Shown: positions 46,934 to 58,659 of the stretch, in pieces | How the letters are laid out: each line of letters begins with the position of its first letter | Numbering within the stretch: the stretch's first letter is position 1 | Assembly: GCA_016808115.1 (NCBI GenBank) | Contig: JAEQBH010004429.1 | Coordinates: forward strand, 62,001 to 126,000 | DNA length: 64,000 bases | Direction of reading: 5' to 3' | Source: Tetrastigma voinierianum | Taxonomy: Eukaryota; Streptophyta; Magnoliopsida; Vitales; Vitaceae | Translations under genes and position numbers: made by a program | The notes under the pieces: model-generated | What the model saw: only the letters and a program-made list of their open reading frames with translations | Databases searched by the model: none | What the model was told of the DNA's origin: nothing

Positions 46934-48436
46934 CTAAAATCCTAAATCAGGAAACCAGTATTTTAGCAACTTTGGATCACTGAAATCAAGATTGCCTTCA
47001 ACCTTCAGCATTTCTCCGAGCAGCTGGGCATCTAGTTCCTGAGACGGGGGAGAAACCAGATGGCATCCCAAACTGCAATTGATCTTCAAACGAGAGCTGA
47101 AGTTGATGAACATCATAGTTCATTTCTTGGGTGAATGACTTATGATCAGTACTGACTGGATGAGAACTTGTAATGTTGTTAGTTTCTTCAAATGCTTGAA
47201 GATCACGACCACTATAGTCCATGATTCCCTCAAGTTCTTCCTTCTTTTCTTCCTCAATCGCTGGTGTCTCAACTTTTTCACCAGCCCAAGACAAGGTAGT
47301 AGAACTAAAAGAACAGTACTTCCCTGTTTCTTTCCATTCCAATGCAGAGTTTTCAGTACCAACTACATTCAAAGGCTCAATATCATTATCAGGCGATCCT
47401 CCGAATAACAAATCCCAAAAGTCTTTCTCCGAAATCTCCTCCTCAACTTCTTCATTATCGGCTATTCTCTCTGTTGGTGTATTAATATCATCAAAATCAA
47501 AGGTTTCTTGTGCCAACAAATTCTGGAAGAACTCAAGATCGTTATCAGACACTGTACTGTTCTCCTTTGGACAGACAACAGGGGAAGATTCAGGATCTGA
47601 ACTTAATTCCTTTGCCTAAAAACTTGTCCTGCCGCTGCCAGCACTTGATGTTTCTACAGATTTTGAGTCTTGAGAGAACACAACTGATTGCTGACTGTCG
47701 TCCTCGGGAAAGTTGAGACGGGCGGAGGATCCGTACATGGCCCGTGCAGCTTTATCATAAGCACGAGCTGCTTCCTCCCCTGTAGAGAAGGATCCCAGCC
47801 ATAGCCTTCTCCTCCTCTCAACAAGTTCCTTTCTAGTGTTGGGCTCACGAATTTCAGCCACCCACCTGCCCCACGTCCTCTGTCTAACACCTCTGTAGCT
47901 GCAACAGGAATTCTCAGGCCCACCTTTTCCCGGCATACATCCCTTCTTGGGGCCTTTGGATTGGATCCTTCTCTTCTTGTTGGAATCATGTTCTTCGTTA
48001 TAGTGCTTCCATTTGGCAAGAGTTTCTGCTAATGAATCACAACCGTTGTGTCTTTTACCATTTTCCCTTTCCCTGAAACCACCACCATTAATTATGAAAC
48101 AGGCTCAAGCACTTCAAAAACTGCTTATGAACATTACTGCTATATATATATATATATATATACAAACAGCAAAGCCTATCTATCATCATGCACCAAAAGA
48201 AAGAAAGGAAAATTATGGGAAAACATGAAGCTTATTACTAAACCTACACCGGAAATGCTCATAATCTGCACGAAAAATATTATACAACCACAAGAACTGA
48301 CTAAACCTCCCATCAAATTTGCTTTAAACATAAGATAACGAAAGCAACAGAAAGAACAACAAAGAAGCAATACTGAAATTAAAAAAAGAAGAAGCAGAAA
48401 TAAAAATCCTCACCCTATTGAATCTTCTGACGACAT
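46934..48436 (-). pseudogene. DREB2: DREB2-type AP2/ERF transcription factor, with a nonsense codon and a frameshift
   Basis: Nuclear transcription factor of the DREB A-2 group; by family it binds the A/GCCGAC element in drought and heat responses. Exon 1 is 48414-48436 (MSSEDSI), donor GTGAGG at 48413, acceptor TTTCAG at 48073, exon 2 from 48072. LAETLAKWKHYNEEHDS and KKRRIQSKGPKKGCMPGKGG precede the AP2 domain, YRGVRQRTWGRWVAEIREPN through AARAMYGSSARLNFP, with the Val and Glu typical of DREBs. The loop before LWLGSF is TRKELVERRRR, about seven residues longer than usual. An in-frame TAG at 47616-47618 stops the protein about 145 residues in; the same frame then stays open with an acidic tail (SDNDLEFFQNLLAQETFDFD) to 46998. 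Near the G5 run at 47046-47050 a one-base shift would be needed to reach LDAQLLGEMLKVEG and KLLKYWFPDLGF. It may be a pseudogene, a truncated allele, or contain sequence errors. Confidence 0.85.
48141..48162. repeat. (TA)n microsatellite in the DREB2-like gene intron
   Basis: About ten TA units inside the intron between exon 1 and exon 2. Confidence 0.95.
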
Positions 48437-48884
48437 GCTACGTATATGATCACTTCACTAATAATAATGATAGTTTTATGCTTCTGTAGTCAAATTTTTC
48501 GGAGACAAAAATATATAAAAGGTGGTCTGGAAAACTTACAAGAAGTACGAGTAGGCTTTTTCTTGGCCATTGTTTTTTTCCCACGTGGTGACCAAATGTT
48601 AGGGAAAATATATAACCGTTCTGTTTTTTTTTGTCCCCTCGCATGCATGTGCATGGAAAGAGACCTTTTAAAACCGAACCAGCAGTTTCTTTCGGTTAAG
48701 TGAAGAAATCCTTCCTTCTTGCCGAATTGTGCTTTCTTTTCAAGCAAACTAATTCTCCTCGAAAGGCTCTTAGTCGTCTACATGCCTAACTTTAAAACCT
48801 TTACGTTTAAAGATAGGATATGAGAAGGGAAAGGTTCAAGTTTTAATATAAACAATTACTATATTAGTGATTAAGCTTTCAAAC

Positions 48885-48912
48885 AAAAAAAAAAAAAAAA
48901 AAAAAAAAAAAA
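48885..48912. repeat. Poly(A) tract
   Basis: 28 A residues; no retroposed sequence recognised next to it. Confidence 0.95.
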
Positions 48913-49443
48913 GAAAGGATGCTTGATTAAGCGAGAAAGTTGGTTCTAAAACCAGTCTTGAGGGAACAGAAGAGGGGGATTGAATTTAATATAAATATTA
49001 AATAAGGTAAGAATATGTAAGTTTCTAAATAATTATATTTATATTTCATTTTCTTGTAGTTATTTATTTATTTTGACAGCTCTTTGAGTTTTTTTATTAG
49101 ACAATGGAAAATAAGAAAATCATTTTCCTTGAATTTTTTTTTCTTTTCTTACTACTTTCTAAGAACCTAATACAACCTTAAAGTTTTAATTAAAATTACC
49201 AATTTCCAAATTTTTAATTCTAATTCTCAATTCTAATTTTTTTGAACTAAAATCTAATTTCTTAAAGGTTCAACCAAATCAGATTTCCTGTGAATCTCTT
49301 AATACCATTCTCATTTTCTAAAGTTCTAAATCAATCAATTTTCTAAATTTCAATTCAAATTATAATTTTCTGAAATTCATAATTTAAATTACAAATTTCT
49401 ATTCAATATTCGATTTTTTTTAGATTCTTCTGAATCAAATTTA

Positions 49444-49448
<5 letters not shown>

Positions 49449-49529
<81 letters not shown>
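49449..49529. repeat. (TA)n microsatellite
   Basis: About 40 TA units, the longest such run in the window. Confidence 0.97.
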
Positions 49530-49530
<1 letters not shown>

Positions 49531-50520
49531 GGATGGATTTAAATATAATTTATCCTGTAAAGAGAAGTAACATTTTAAAAGTATTATTAAAATTAAAACA
49601 CATTGAGGTTTCTTTTTTTTTTTTTGTGAAAATGTGATTCAAAAATAGGGTTTCAATTTTTACCAAATAAAAAACATCTACTTCGCCATGGCAGCTAATT
49701 TGAAAGAAAGACTCACGAATAATTTCAAAAGACTAAAAGACGTAAGGAGCTCATTTGAAAGAAAGGCTCACACAGTTTTAAAAGGTTCAATGTACACAAA
49801 ATGTAACTTTAAATGCACATTAATTTTATAGCCATAATTCAAAATTTTTATCAATTAAAACTATACTACTTTGACATTTATTCACTCTGGGTTGTAGTAT
49901 TATATCTTGCAAGAACTTTAGCTTGCACCTTTTCTACACCCATCCCTTCATTTACCACACAACGGGACTATTAAAACATATAATTTTTCCCACAAAATTG
50001 CATTAATAAAAAAAGGCTCAAGCACTTCATAAGCTGCTTATAAACCTTACTGCAATAATCAAACAGGAAAGCCTCTCATGCACCCAAAGAAAGAAAAGGA
50101 AAGTGATGGGAAAAAATGAATTAGAAAATGGCCTCATTAACTTATTGTCATGTTCCCTATGGTCCCATCTTGTTACTGTTCATTTTCTTTGCACCTATAT
50201 CATATGAGTGCACTTGACCTTACTTTTTAATTGGGTTTGTGGATCCCTAACTAAAAGCTCTTCCTTGCTGTGTTTGATAATGAATAGTCTCATAAAACCA
50301 GAAATTATATTCCATGAATGACGAAATACCACAGTGATCATTGACAAGAATGAACAAAGCTAGAGATGATTACTAACCATGACATCTTACTTCCCTGTAC
50401 ACAAGGTGATGGAATCTTTATAGCTAGGTACATAATAGATTGGATTGGTTGGTCTAAAACATTCATGTTTCATATATACAAGTTTAACTGAACATGCATA
50501 ATACGGTTTCTTTCTAAGAG

Positions 50521-52330
50521 TTTCAAACCACTTTCATGAAACTTGTGGTCTCCTGAATTTTTTGAATCACTGAACCGTTGGAGCATGAACTAGCTAGCGA
50601 ATACCTGCAAAATAAACAAGGAAACGACGGTGGTTTGCCCACCGCTCCGATGCTTGCTAGATTCGCTCCGAGAGAAACGCCTTCATTTCCCGTAATGGAA
50701 TCACTTACCCTTTTCTTCCCGTTCTTTCTCCTTGTCCCAGAGTCGATCCTTTCGCAATGCACATCTCCCTCCAAACAAGCGGGAAGGTGGCGCTTTTCTC
50801 GTGCATTATGACATGTTCTTCCTTTTAGATAGCCCAATCGTCCGCACTTTCTGCCTCAAGAAATGTTTGACCACCCTCAGGGTGGTTATGAGCATGACTT
50901 ATACTTGTTTAAGTTCGGAGAGGTCATCTAGATGCCTTTTTAAAGAGGTTATCCGGCTAAGAGGGACAATGTCTAAGAGGTATATACCCTACCCGGATGG
51001 GGATGTATGTTTGGACCTGATTGATAGAGAAAAACGGTTGGACCCGTAGATTAGGCCATCATCCTATGGTCCTTAGTTGGTCTGGGCCTGCTAGCGGGAG
51101 CAATTGGGCTTTGGCCCATGGTACCCACAATGCCCCCCTTTTTCCTGCAAGGGAGGACAGTTATCCCCGACGGGAAAAAGAAAATGTGTTTGACCAACCT
51201 AGCATGGGGAATAAGCGGACAATCAACATTGGTATGTTCCAACGCGAATTTCTAACTTTTTGGATCCGCGTTTGCTATGGCCGCTTGGGATACCCTTGAG
51301 GTCGGAGGTCTCTATAAAAAGGTTTGGAGGGTGGCGGATTCCTTTATGCCACTGGTAATCCTTGGTCTTTCAGCGGAGAAGGTCGGTTAGACATTGCCGG
51401 GAGTCAGACTTAGGATTTGCTAAATGAAGGATGATCACGATAGACGGGTTGAACATGATTTCTAGGCATGAAACAGATTGAAGATTGTAAGGATTAAGTG
51501 GAGTTGGAATTGAATGCCCTTATTCTAGTTGGTCCTTGGGTGGTTCTAAAACTCGAATGGAAGCCTCTGCATCCAAGGACACCCCTTCTCGCAACAACAG
51601 GGTTCTGCACATTCCTTTCCACTTCCATAGCTCCCTTCTTCTTCAGCTTCGACTTTTTTCCTCGTTTTCGGCCTATGCGCCCATAATTGCTTTTGTTTGA
51701 GCTTTGTACTTGATCCGAATGGATTATGTAGTCAAAGTACGGTCACTTTGTAAAAACGATGCCGTAATTATAATGCCTTGGCGTGATTAATGAATTCATA
51801 TTTCTTGAAATCTCTACATACTTGCATATACTGTCTCCATGCCTTCCTCATTTGCTTGCTAGTGACAATGACTGACTCTCATGGCCGAAGGCTATGGTAT
51901 TTGGCATGCTTTGACTGAAATGGGCCGAGCTCGGTATGACATAGTTGGCCGGTGCTCGTTTAAGACGATACAAGGCCCAGCCAGTCGTCCATGTTCGTTT
52001 ATCGTGCCCTAACAGCGACCACGCCGTAATTCAAACTGTCTGTGGATGTGATGAGTTAGCGGTGCATTTAATGAGTCCGCAGGGCCTAGGCATTTGGTAT
52101 ATAGGGAGCCATCATTGAGTTGTGCTTTCTCCCATTTCTGTCGTATTTGTGTCTACTAGCTTCCTTTCGTCTGCTTTACGGTACGCCAAAAGGGAACTGC
52201 ATTTTTTTTCACGAACTGGCTTTCAAAACGTTTGCTCATCTTTCATTTTATAGGTAAATTTCGTTTTCCTCTTGTGTTGACTCTTAGTTAGTGGCCAGTT
52301 TCCAGCCGTAGGAAATTCTGGGGAGAAGGT
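50521..52330. mobile_element. Probable decayed LTR-retrotransposon DNA (left part of a split element)
   Basis: Base composition jumps from AT-rich to about half GC. A TATAAAAAGG lies at 51315-51324 (plus). No domain could be read in 50523-51299 on either strand. The same kind of DNA resumes to the right of the inserted LTR (after 55618), so the two parts may once have been continuous. Lineage unknown. Confidence 0.4.
52326..52330. repeat. Left flank AAGGT of the palindrome-rich solo LTR
   Basis: AAGGT directly before TGATGAGT; the same five bases occur at 55619-55623 just past the presumed right end. Probable 5-bp target-site duplication. Confidence 0.6.
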
Positions 52331-52510
52331 TGATGAGTAAAAAACTCATTGAATTTTTAGTTCATTTTTCTGATTTTTATTACAATGTAATTGCTTGTTT
52401 TTATGCAGAAATATGTGCTATTTACCAAATTTATATTTTGCAGAAATTTATAGCAAAAATGAAAATTCCAACAAGGATCAGAAGTGAAAGCAGTTCAATG
52501 GCCAAGGTGA

Positions 52511-54140
52511 GGCCGCGACAGAGAATCGAGGTCACGACAAGAAGTCAGACTATATTGAATGAAAAGATGTTGCGACAAAAGAGAAGTTGCTGAGACAGAA
52601 AAATAGGCTTTAAGGAAGGATTTCATGTCGCGACACCATTCGGAGGTCGCGACACCGAAGGAAGACAACTATGGTGGCAACAAATAATTGAGGTCGCGAC
52701 TATGAATGGCTGATGACTAAGCTTACAAGGTCTCTACTAGGCGATTTAAGGTTGCAACAAAAATATAAGTTGGAGACTCCAATCAAGGTCGCGACTACAT
52801 TTAAGCAACTGGGACAAGAGCATAGGTAAGAAGAGCCACCATCATGTCGAGACATCGTTGCAAGGTCGCAACGCAGAAATAAGACATTGTTGGTAGCAAC
52901 AAAAAATTGATGTTGCAACAAAAATGTAAGTTGAGGACACCAATCGAGGTTGCGACTCAAGAAATGAACGTTATGAAGAAACATTGAATGTTTAAACATG
53001 TTACCAAGTTTGAGCCACTGACAAAAAACAGCGTAAGAAGGGTCACTACTCGCTTGCGACACTTTCTAGGTCGCGACTTAAAAGAAGTCAACTGAGAGGA
53101 AACTGTTGAGACTAAGAAGTGAATTTGCAAAAGGATGGGGAGAAATGATGTCGCGACATGCTTTTAAGGTCGCGACATAAATTTCAAAGAAGGAAAAAGA
53201 AAACGAGGTCGAGAACTTAATCCCAGCGTCACAATGAAAAGACAAACAATTTTAAGTCGCAACATGAAAAGGAGAGCTGTGACCAAGAATCAATGGTTGA
53301 CAAAAGAAATGGTGTCGCGACATGCTTTTGAGGTCGTGACAAAGAATGCAGTAGAAAGCAAGACAGCCAGGTCACGACATGGAACTGAGGTCGCGACACA
53401 GAATTTATTAAGGGGTCAGAAAAATGTGGTCGCAACAAAGATCAACATAGTTGGCAACATAAATGATGTCCCGACATGAAATTGAGGTCGCGACATATAT
53501 TTTAGCAAAGGGAAGAATAGTCAGGTTGTGACCAAAAATAGAAAATTGAATGGAAATTGTTGAGACTGAGAAATGAGGTTGCGATTGGATAGGAAGAAAG
53601 AATGGTCGTGACATACTTTTGAGGTCGCGACAGGAATTGCAGTGATTAAAGAAACTACTTGGTAGCAAACTAATGTCCACGTCGCAATAAGAAAACAAGC
53701 TGACCAACAAATTTGAGTCGTGACCTGCTTGAAGGCTCAAGACAACTGAATGATGTCGCAACTTGAAAGAGAAGCTGTGACCAAGAATTAAAGAGGTTGA
53801 CAACAAAAATGATGTCGCGACATCGACCAGGCTCACGGCTACGTAAATGCAAGAAAGGAAGAAAGAGCCAGTCGCAACATCAATTGAGGCCCACGACACC
53901 AATTCCTAGAAACAAGAAAGGGGTCGAACTGCAGTTCTCACCGACAACTAACATGGTCAAAACAAAGAATTCATGTCGCGACCACTAATCAAATGCAAAT
54001 GAAGAAACAAGTTGCAATAGAAAACATTAGGTCGCAGCTTAAAAATTGCAAGAACAAAGTGAAAGAACATTGTGACCAATTTCCTGAGGTCACGACAGAC
54101 TTGACACTGCACTAGGGTAATTTCATGTCACGACACCGCT
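52511..54140. repeat. Array of paired TGTCGCGACA-like palindromes (copy 2), spacing exactly 19 bp
   Basis: Pairs of the motif (T/G)GTCGCGACA whose starts are exactly 19 bp apart: 52511/52530, 52626/52645, 52673/52692, 52845/52864, 52892/52911, 53149/53168, 53313/53332, 53370/53389, 53467/53486, 53604/53623, 53716/53735 and 53870/53889. The first member is usually TGTCGCGACATG, the second AGGTCGCGACA. Several neighbouring pairs start 47 or 57 bp apart. Many members show CG to TG/CA change (GGTTGCAACA, TGTTGCGACA, GGTCACGACA). Open frames here are repeat by-products. Confidence 0.95.
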
Positions 54141-54217
54141 CTCGTAGCCACCTAAACAGAGCCGGGCCATTTATTTTAGGAAATCCACCGAGCTCGAATC
54201 AGCCCAATTTTGGAAGT

Positions 54218-54225
54218 TATAAATA
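54218..54225 (+). promoter_or_regulatory. TATA box of the palindrome-rich LTR (copy 2)
   Basis: GTTATAAATAAAGGCATA, about 80 bp after the last palindrome remnant. Same position and flanks as the TATA box of copy 1 at 14178-14185. Confidence 0.75.
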
Positions 54226-55623
54226 AAGGCATATGTTTTAGTAGCTGAGCCGCTTTTCTCGAAACGTGTTTGTGAGGACGAGGAAGACTCACTGTATATT
54301 TTAGAATAGACTTTTCGTTTCTTTTTATTTTATTTTCTTTTTCTAGATCTGAACCAGTAATTTGTTAGAATGTAGAAGCTGGATTTAATTTTTCATTTTC
54401 TTTTCCAATTACGGCCTAGAATCAATGAAGTTCGTATTACCTCTCTGGAATTCGTTTCTTCCGAATTATAGTTACGGATGTTCTTGATCATACCCACAAT
54501 GACAGATTATGTAACATGTATACGCCTTCCATTGGAATGGACCTACTGTTAGTTACAGTTTTTCTACTTGAATTGAAAGGAATTTCCTAAAATTTGTATT
54601 TTGATTTATTTGATTTATGTTGTTTGTGAAGCTTAGGTTGCTCCTAATGCAGAGTACCGAATACCAATCTCTGCTGATTGCCGCTCCGATTTCCAAGAAG
54701 CTCTCTGAGTGACACAGAGATGGAGATTCCTGAGAGCTTGGAACATTTAACTTGTGGGTATGTTAGACTATCATTGAAGAATTAAGGAGCTCTGAGAGTT
54801 CATTTTGATAGATTTTATATTCACTCATAGTTGAGGTTGAAGGGAATTATTTATCAAATTAACTCATAAGAGATTTCACCTTAATCTATTGGATAGATCT
54901 AGATCTTATGTTAGTTGAGATCTAATCAAGGAGAAGGAAAAATCCATCAAATCTAAAGAATGAGTCATCAAATCATTTTTATAGTTTATAACACCTGCAT
55001 TGCATGCAAGAAAAACTTAGTTTTGCAAGGAAATGGTATGAAGTATTGAAACAGAAAAATACCTTATCTTATAAAGAGTGCTTTTGAATAAGGCAATTGA
55101 TTGACCTTCGTTGTTTTCTGAAAATACATGGGACATCTAATTAGTGAATAATGGAGAAATCCAAGCTACATTAATAGGCATCTTTGATAAATCCAGACCC
55201 AAAAATCAGGATAGAAAGAATAAATGAATTAAAATGTAGAGATTGACTGTTCCACAACAATTTCATCTCAGTGTTCATTTCTAGCAGAGATCTTATTCAA
55301 TCTAGTTTATTTGTTAGTTCAATTCAAATTTTATTTTAATTAGATGAATGTACTATAGGATTATCTTGTCTTTTAAATTCCAGCTTTTCAAACCATTAAA
55401 AGGAGTGGTCTAAATAATAGATCTCGAAAGAGTTGCGTGAATGATTTCAACATTCTTGGGCTTGGACCTGGGGAATGATATCTAGACTTACATCTGACTT
55501 TTACTACTAGGAGGACTGCAGACTTTGCAGTTGTCAGATCAAAACCCATTTATTAGTTCCTGCCCAGAACATAAATTCAATTTTATTAATTTTCAAACAA
55601 CTTATTCTAATTGACATAAAGGT

Positions 55624-58600
55624 AAAACTGAAGACTCTTGTATAGCGGAATCAGTGGGTTTAGTTTATATTTTCATGCACAAACAAGGGTATATTTACAA
55701 CTTCTCGGTCCTGGTGTCCGCTACCGTGCTTATGACTTTGCCTTCACTCGCTTGGTATACTGGCCGACTTTTGTTTTCTCGCCCTCATTTTGGTTTGTCA
55801 TGTGACGGCGAGAGAGGTTAGGTCGACTCTACCGTCAGATCGCCGCAAAGATAAGACCTCCAATTCCTGGGATTTTCCAACCTCAAAGATCATCCATAAT
55901 CTTTACGAAGCGGAGAAACGAGGCTTCATCGCATGTCCTTGTTACCATCAACCCCAAATTGACGGAGGGTTTAACGAGTCTACTTCGGTGGAGAATTAAT
56001 AACGCCGTGTTTTTTACCCGGTTACTTTCAGAACAGGCTTCGGGCTCTCGTGCCTGCCATTGTTGCAGCCAGATTACACTATAGTCACGACTTTATCCAT
56101 CCTAACACCATTCGGATTCTAACCTAATGCATGTAATGAACCCTTGTATCACCTAATTTTCTGATTGATATTTGTTTCGTCATTTCGCTGAGGCAGTTAG
56201 GTAGCCTATGTGTTTGGTGTCGGGCCCAGAGTTCTTAAACAAAATTCATTAATTACTTCCATTCACCTCATAAAATGAGGTGAAGGATGATATCGTCGCG
56301 GGCCTGATTTACACCCCGTGTTCCTTAGAGCTTTTACTCTGATGTCAACCCGCCTTAGCCCTTTCTCCAGTCCGTGGGGACAAAGTCAGCTTAACGATGT
56401 GTATGCATACATATGCTACTTTACGTGATACCCGACTACGTGACACAAAAAAGAAACCTGAGGGGTAGGTCACACTGGTAAAAAGTGCTCTTGAGAAAAT
56501 CCTTCATTGTCGAGAGATTCTTTCAACAGAGCTGATGCCAGCGGTGTTCTTCTTCACTCCTCATAATCAGCTCATGGAGACAAACCTGCCTCTTACAACC
56601 TTCCGATTATCCCACGCCACGCTTCGCAGAGATTGAACTGTGTTATTTCGAATGGCCATCGACTCTACAAATTTAACCGCAGATAGTGGGTCTTCATCCA
56701 GTGGCTCCTGACGCAAAACACTACGTGGGAACTAAGGTCAGATCCTGGTCTCAGATCATCCGCCTACCATGGGGTTCCAGCCTCGCTTAATGCACGCCAG
56801 CCTCAAAGTGGAAAAGAACATCGCCCTGAAAGCCTCCTACTGTATGTAATCGCCAATTTCCCAGCACTAAAAGACTAAATAGAAGACATCCCAAATGACT
56901 TTAACGCTCCTTATCATGAAAGATTTTATTCCTTGGTTCATCCCTGACCCAGCTGCCTGTGCAGCTTTTCCGGAAGAAGAAGAGGCAGGAGGAAGAGACA
57001 TCTGGCAGCACGCTGACGCCAAGAAACTAAGCTAAAGCAGGAGAGTGTCGAGAGGTGGAGGCCATCAGCCGGGCTGGGATTGAATCGACCTCCACGAACG
57101 GGGCCTGAGATGCAGCGATCATCATTCCGGGCTTGCCCTGGGATGGTCGTTTGATTTAATCGGCCAGGAGGGTGTCGCCTTTGGGGGAGCTAAGGAAGTC
57201 ACCTGATCCTACCCGCACCTAAGCAGGTAATCCACCTCTTCTCTACTCCGGGGCAGAAAGTCGCCTGACACGCCAAGCTTCACGAACAGATAAGAAGTCG
57301 TTACTGGCTAGATCAATACTGCTGAATTTTTGGCCTCTGCGCCCGCCCTCGCGATGGAGGAAGTGATTGCATCAAAGTTCGGCGACATCGCATACCCTCC
57401 ACCGCTAAGCTTTTTAATCAAAGGCGCCCCAGCTGATCGTTTGGATGACTTGTACCCGAGAACGCTGCGGATGCCTGTAATCTCCTAGGCCGGTGGATTG
57501 GGCGAAGAGTATTCCATTGTTGTTCCTGTCGATACTGGAAAAGAGGATCTTTAGCAAATAGGTCGGCGACAGATGTACCCAACCTAACTACGCTCCAATC
57601 GACCAGCCGTAGTGGCGAAGATGACTTACAAAAGTGTTGACATCATATCTTGTCGTATTCCTAATATGCTTCTTTGTAGACAATCACCGCCATCCGGAAT
57701 ATGGTCCTCCAGCATCATGAATTCCAACTCCGCCTGAGGGACAGAGGAGAAGCTTAAGAGGCGTCTGCAGATGGCTCGACAGAGAGCTCACGCCTCTGGC
57801 GAGGCTCAATCGAATGCCCACACCGGGAGCCTGAGGCTAAAGTCGCGGATAAGGCGCCCGGCCGAGGCAGAGAGGGATGCCGCCCATGAAAGCGGCCGCG
57901 GCGCCCCGGAGGCGCACGCGACGCAGCCCCGCATTAAGGATGGAATTCAGTCGACCGCAGTCCGCCGCGCTTTAATTACTCGTATGCGTCCTATCAAGGC
58001 GAGACTAAGCTACCGCCAGAAAGCTCGCACACGCAGGAGGTCACCAAAAGGCGAAGGAGGAGATATGGTTGATCATTGTGATGAGCGACCGGCCTCAACA
58101 GAAGGAGTCGCATCATAAGAGGATCTCAGCTTTCCCGTGCAAAGCACCGCAAAGAAAGCAATGAATAAAGAATTTGATGCGAAATGATGGATTCTAATCA
58201 CGCTATATCAATGCGCCAGGTACAGAGATCGAGAAACCTTATGATCCGGTCGGAATGCCCGACACGTTAGAGCCATGATGATCCAGCTTTTATCAACCCC
58301 TGGGCGCTTTGGTGCTTCCTCCGACCTCCGCCTCGCCACATTACTAGTGGAGAACCTCCGCCTTCAGTCCCCAGCCTGGTCGATGGGACAAATATGCCAT
58401 CGAACCTCCAGCTTCAGAACGGATGGCTAACCACGCTGTAGGCCATGACTAGGGTTAAACTTGCGTCACGTACCGTGCCTTTATCTTTAATGATTCTATC
58501 TTGTTCTCTTAAACGTCGATTCGTAAGGATGAACTAGCCTTCTATTCATCAACATGATGTGGGAGGCCAACTAGGCTTTCTGGGCCTCGTAGATAGGCTA

Positions 58601-58650
58601 TTAATCGACATATATCCGTGGCTTTTAGTGTTGTCTGTGGTTAGGCGTTC
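55624..58650. mobile_element. Decayed Ty3/gypsy DNA, parts unassigned
   Basis: GC-richer than its surroundings and full of small indels. A 115-codon plus-strand open frame (57771-58118) encodes a very basic Ala/Arg/Gln-rich peptide (MARQRAHASGEAQSNAH...); gag N-termini and the extra antisense ORFs of Tat elements can both look like this, and I cannot decide. A GGTGTCCGCTACCG near 55708 faintly resembles a primer-binding site. No other motif could be read. Confidence 0.45.
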
Positions 58651-58659
58651 TCTATACTT

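Larger units (their letters stand above)
48437..50520. other. Upstream flank of the DREB2-like gene, AT-rich
   Basis: Probable promoter region of the minus-strand gene in its first few hundred bases. It also holds an A-run (48885-48912) and a (TA)n run (49449-49529). The phrase GGCTCAAGCACTTCA with GCTTATRAACMTTACTGC occurs at about 48101-48140 and again at about 50015-50055, a short repeat between the intron and the upstream flank. No other gene seen. Confidence 0.55.
52331..55618 (+). mobile_element. Palindrome-rich Tat/Athila-type LTR (copy 2, probably solo)
   Basis: Starts TGATGAGTAAAAAACTCAT (terminal hairpin as in copy 1), then the palindrome array, TATA box (54218-54225), and the shared 3' part with GTGACACAGAGATGGAGATT, GTGGGTATGTTAGACTA and, near 55470, a GGACCTGGGGAATGATAT phrase of the kind found near the LTR end of Tat/Athila elements. 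No primer-binding site or coding region follows. The last two bases do not match the canonical CA; the end could be 55616. Homology with copy 1 is interrupted by many indels, so the two are old. Confidence 0.72.

Noticed and set aside
46998..47552. A separate gene starting at MSDNDLEFFQ
   Set aside because: It is in the same frame as the AP2 ORF and follows it directly after one TAG; it is the C-terminal part of the DREB2-like protein.
51315..51324. TATAAAAAGG as the promoter of a host gene
   Set aside because: No open frame or splice series follows. The surrounding DNA looks like decayed retrotransposon.
55700..55725. Primer-binding site after the second palindrome LTR
   Set aside because: CCTGGTGTCCGCTACCG matches the Tat consensus poorly and lies 80-90 bp beyond the presumed LTR end and target duplication.
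57771..58118. 115-codon open frame as a real gene
   Set aside because: Arg/Ala-rich composition reflects local GC-rich retrotransposon DNA. No domain, no splice context; kept only as part of the mosaic element.
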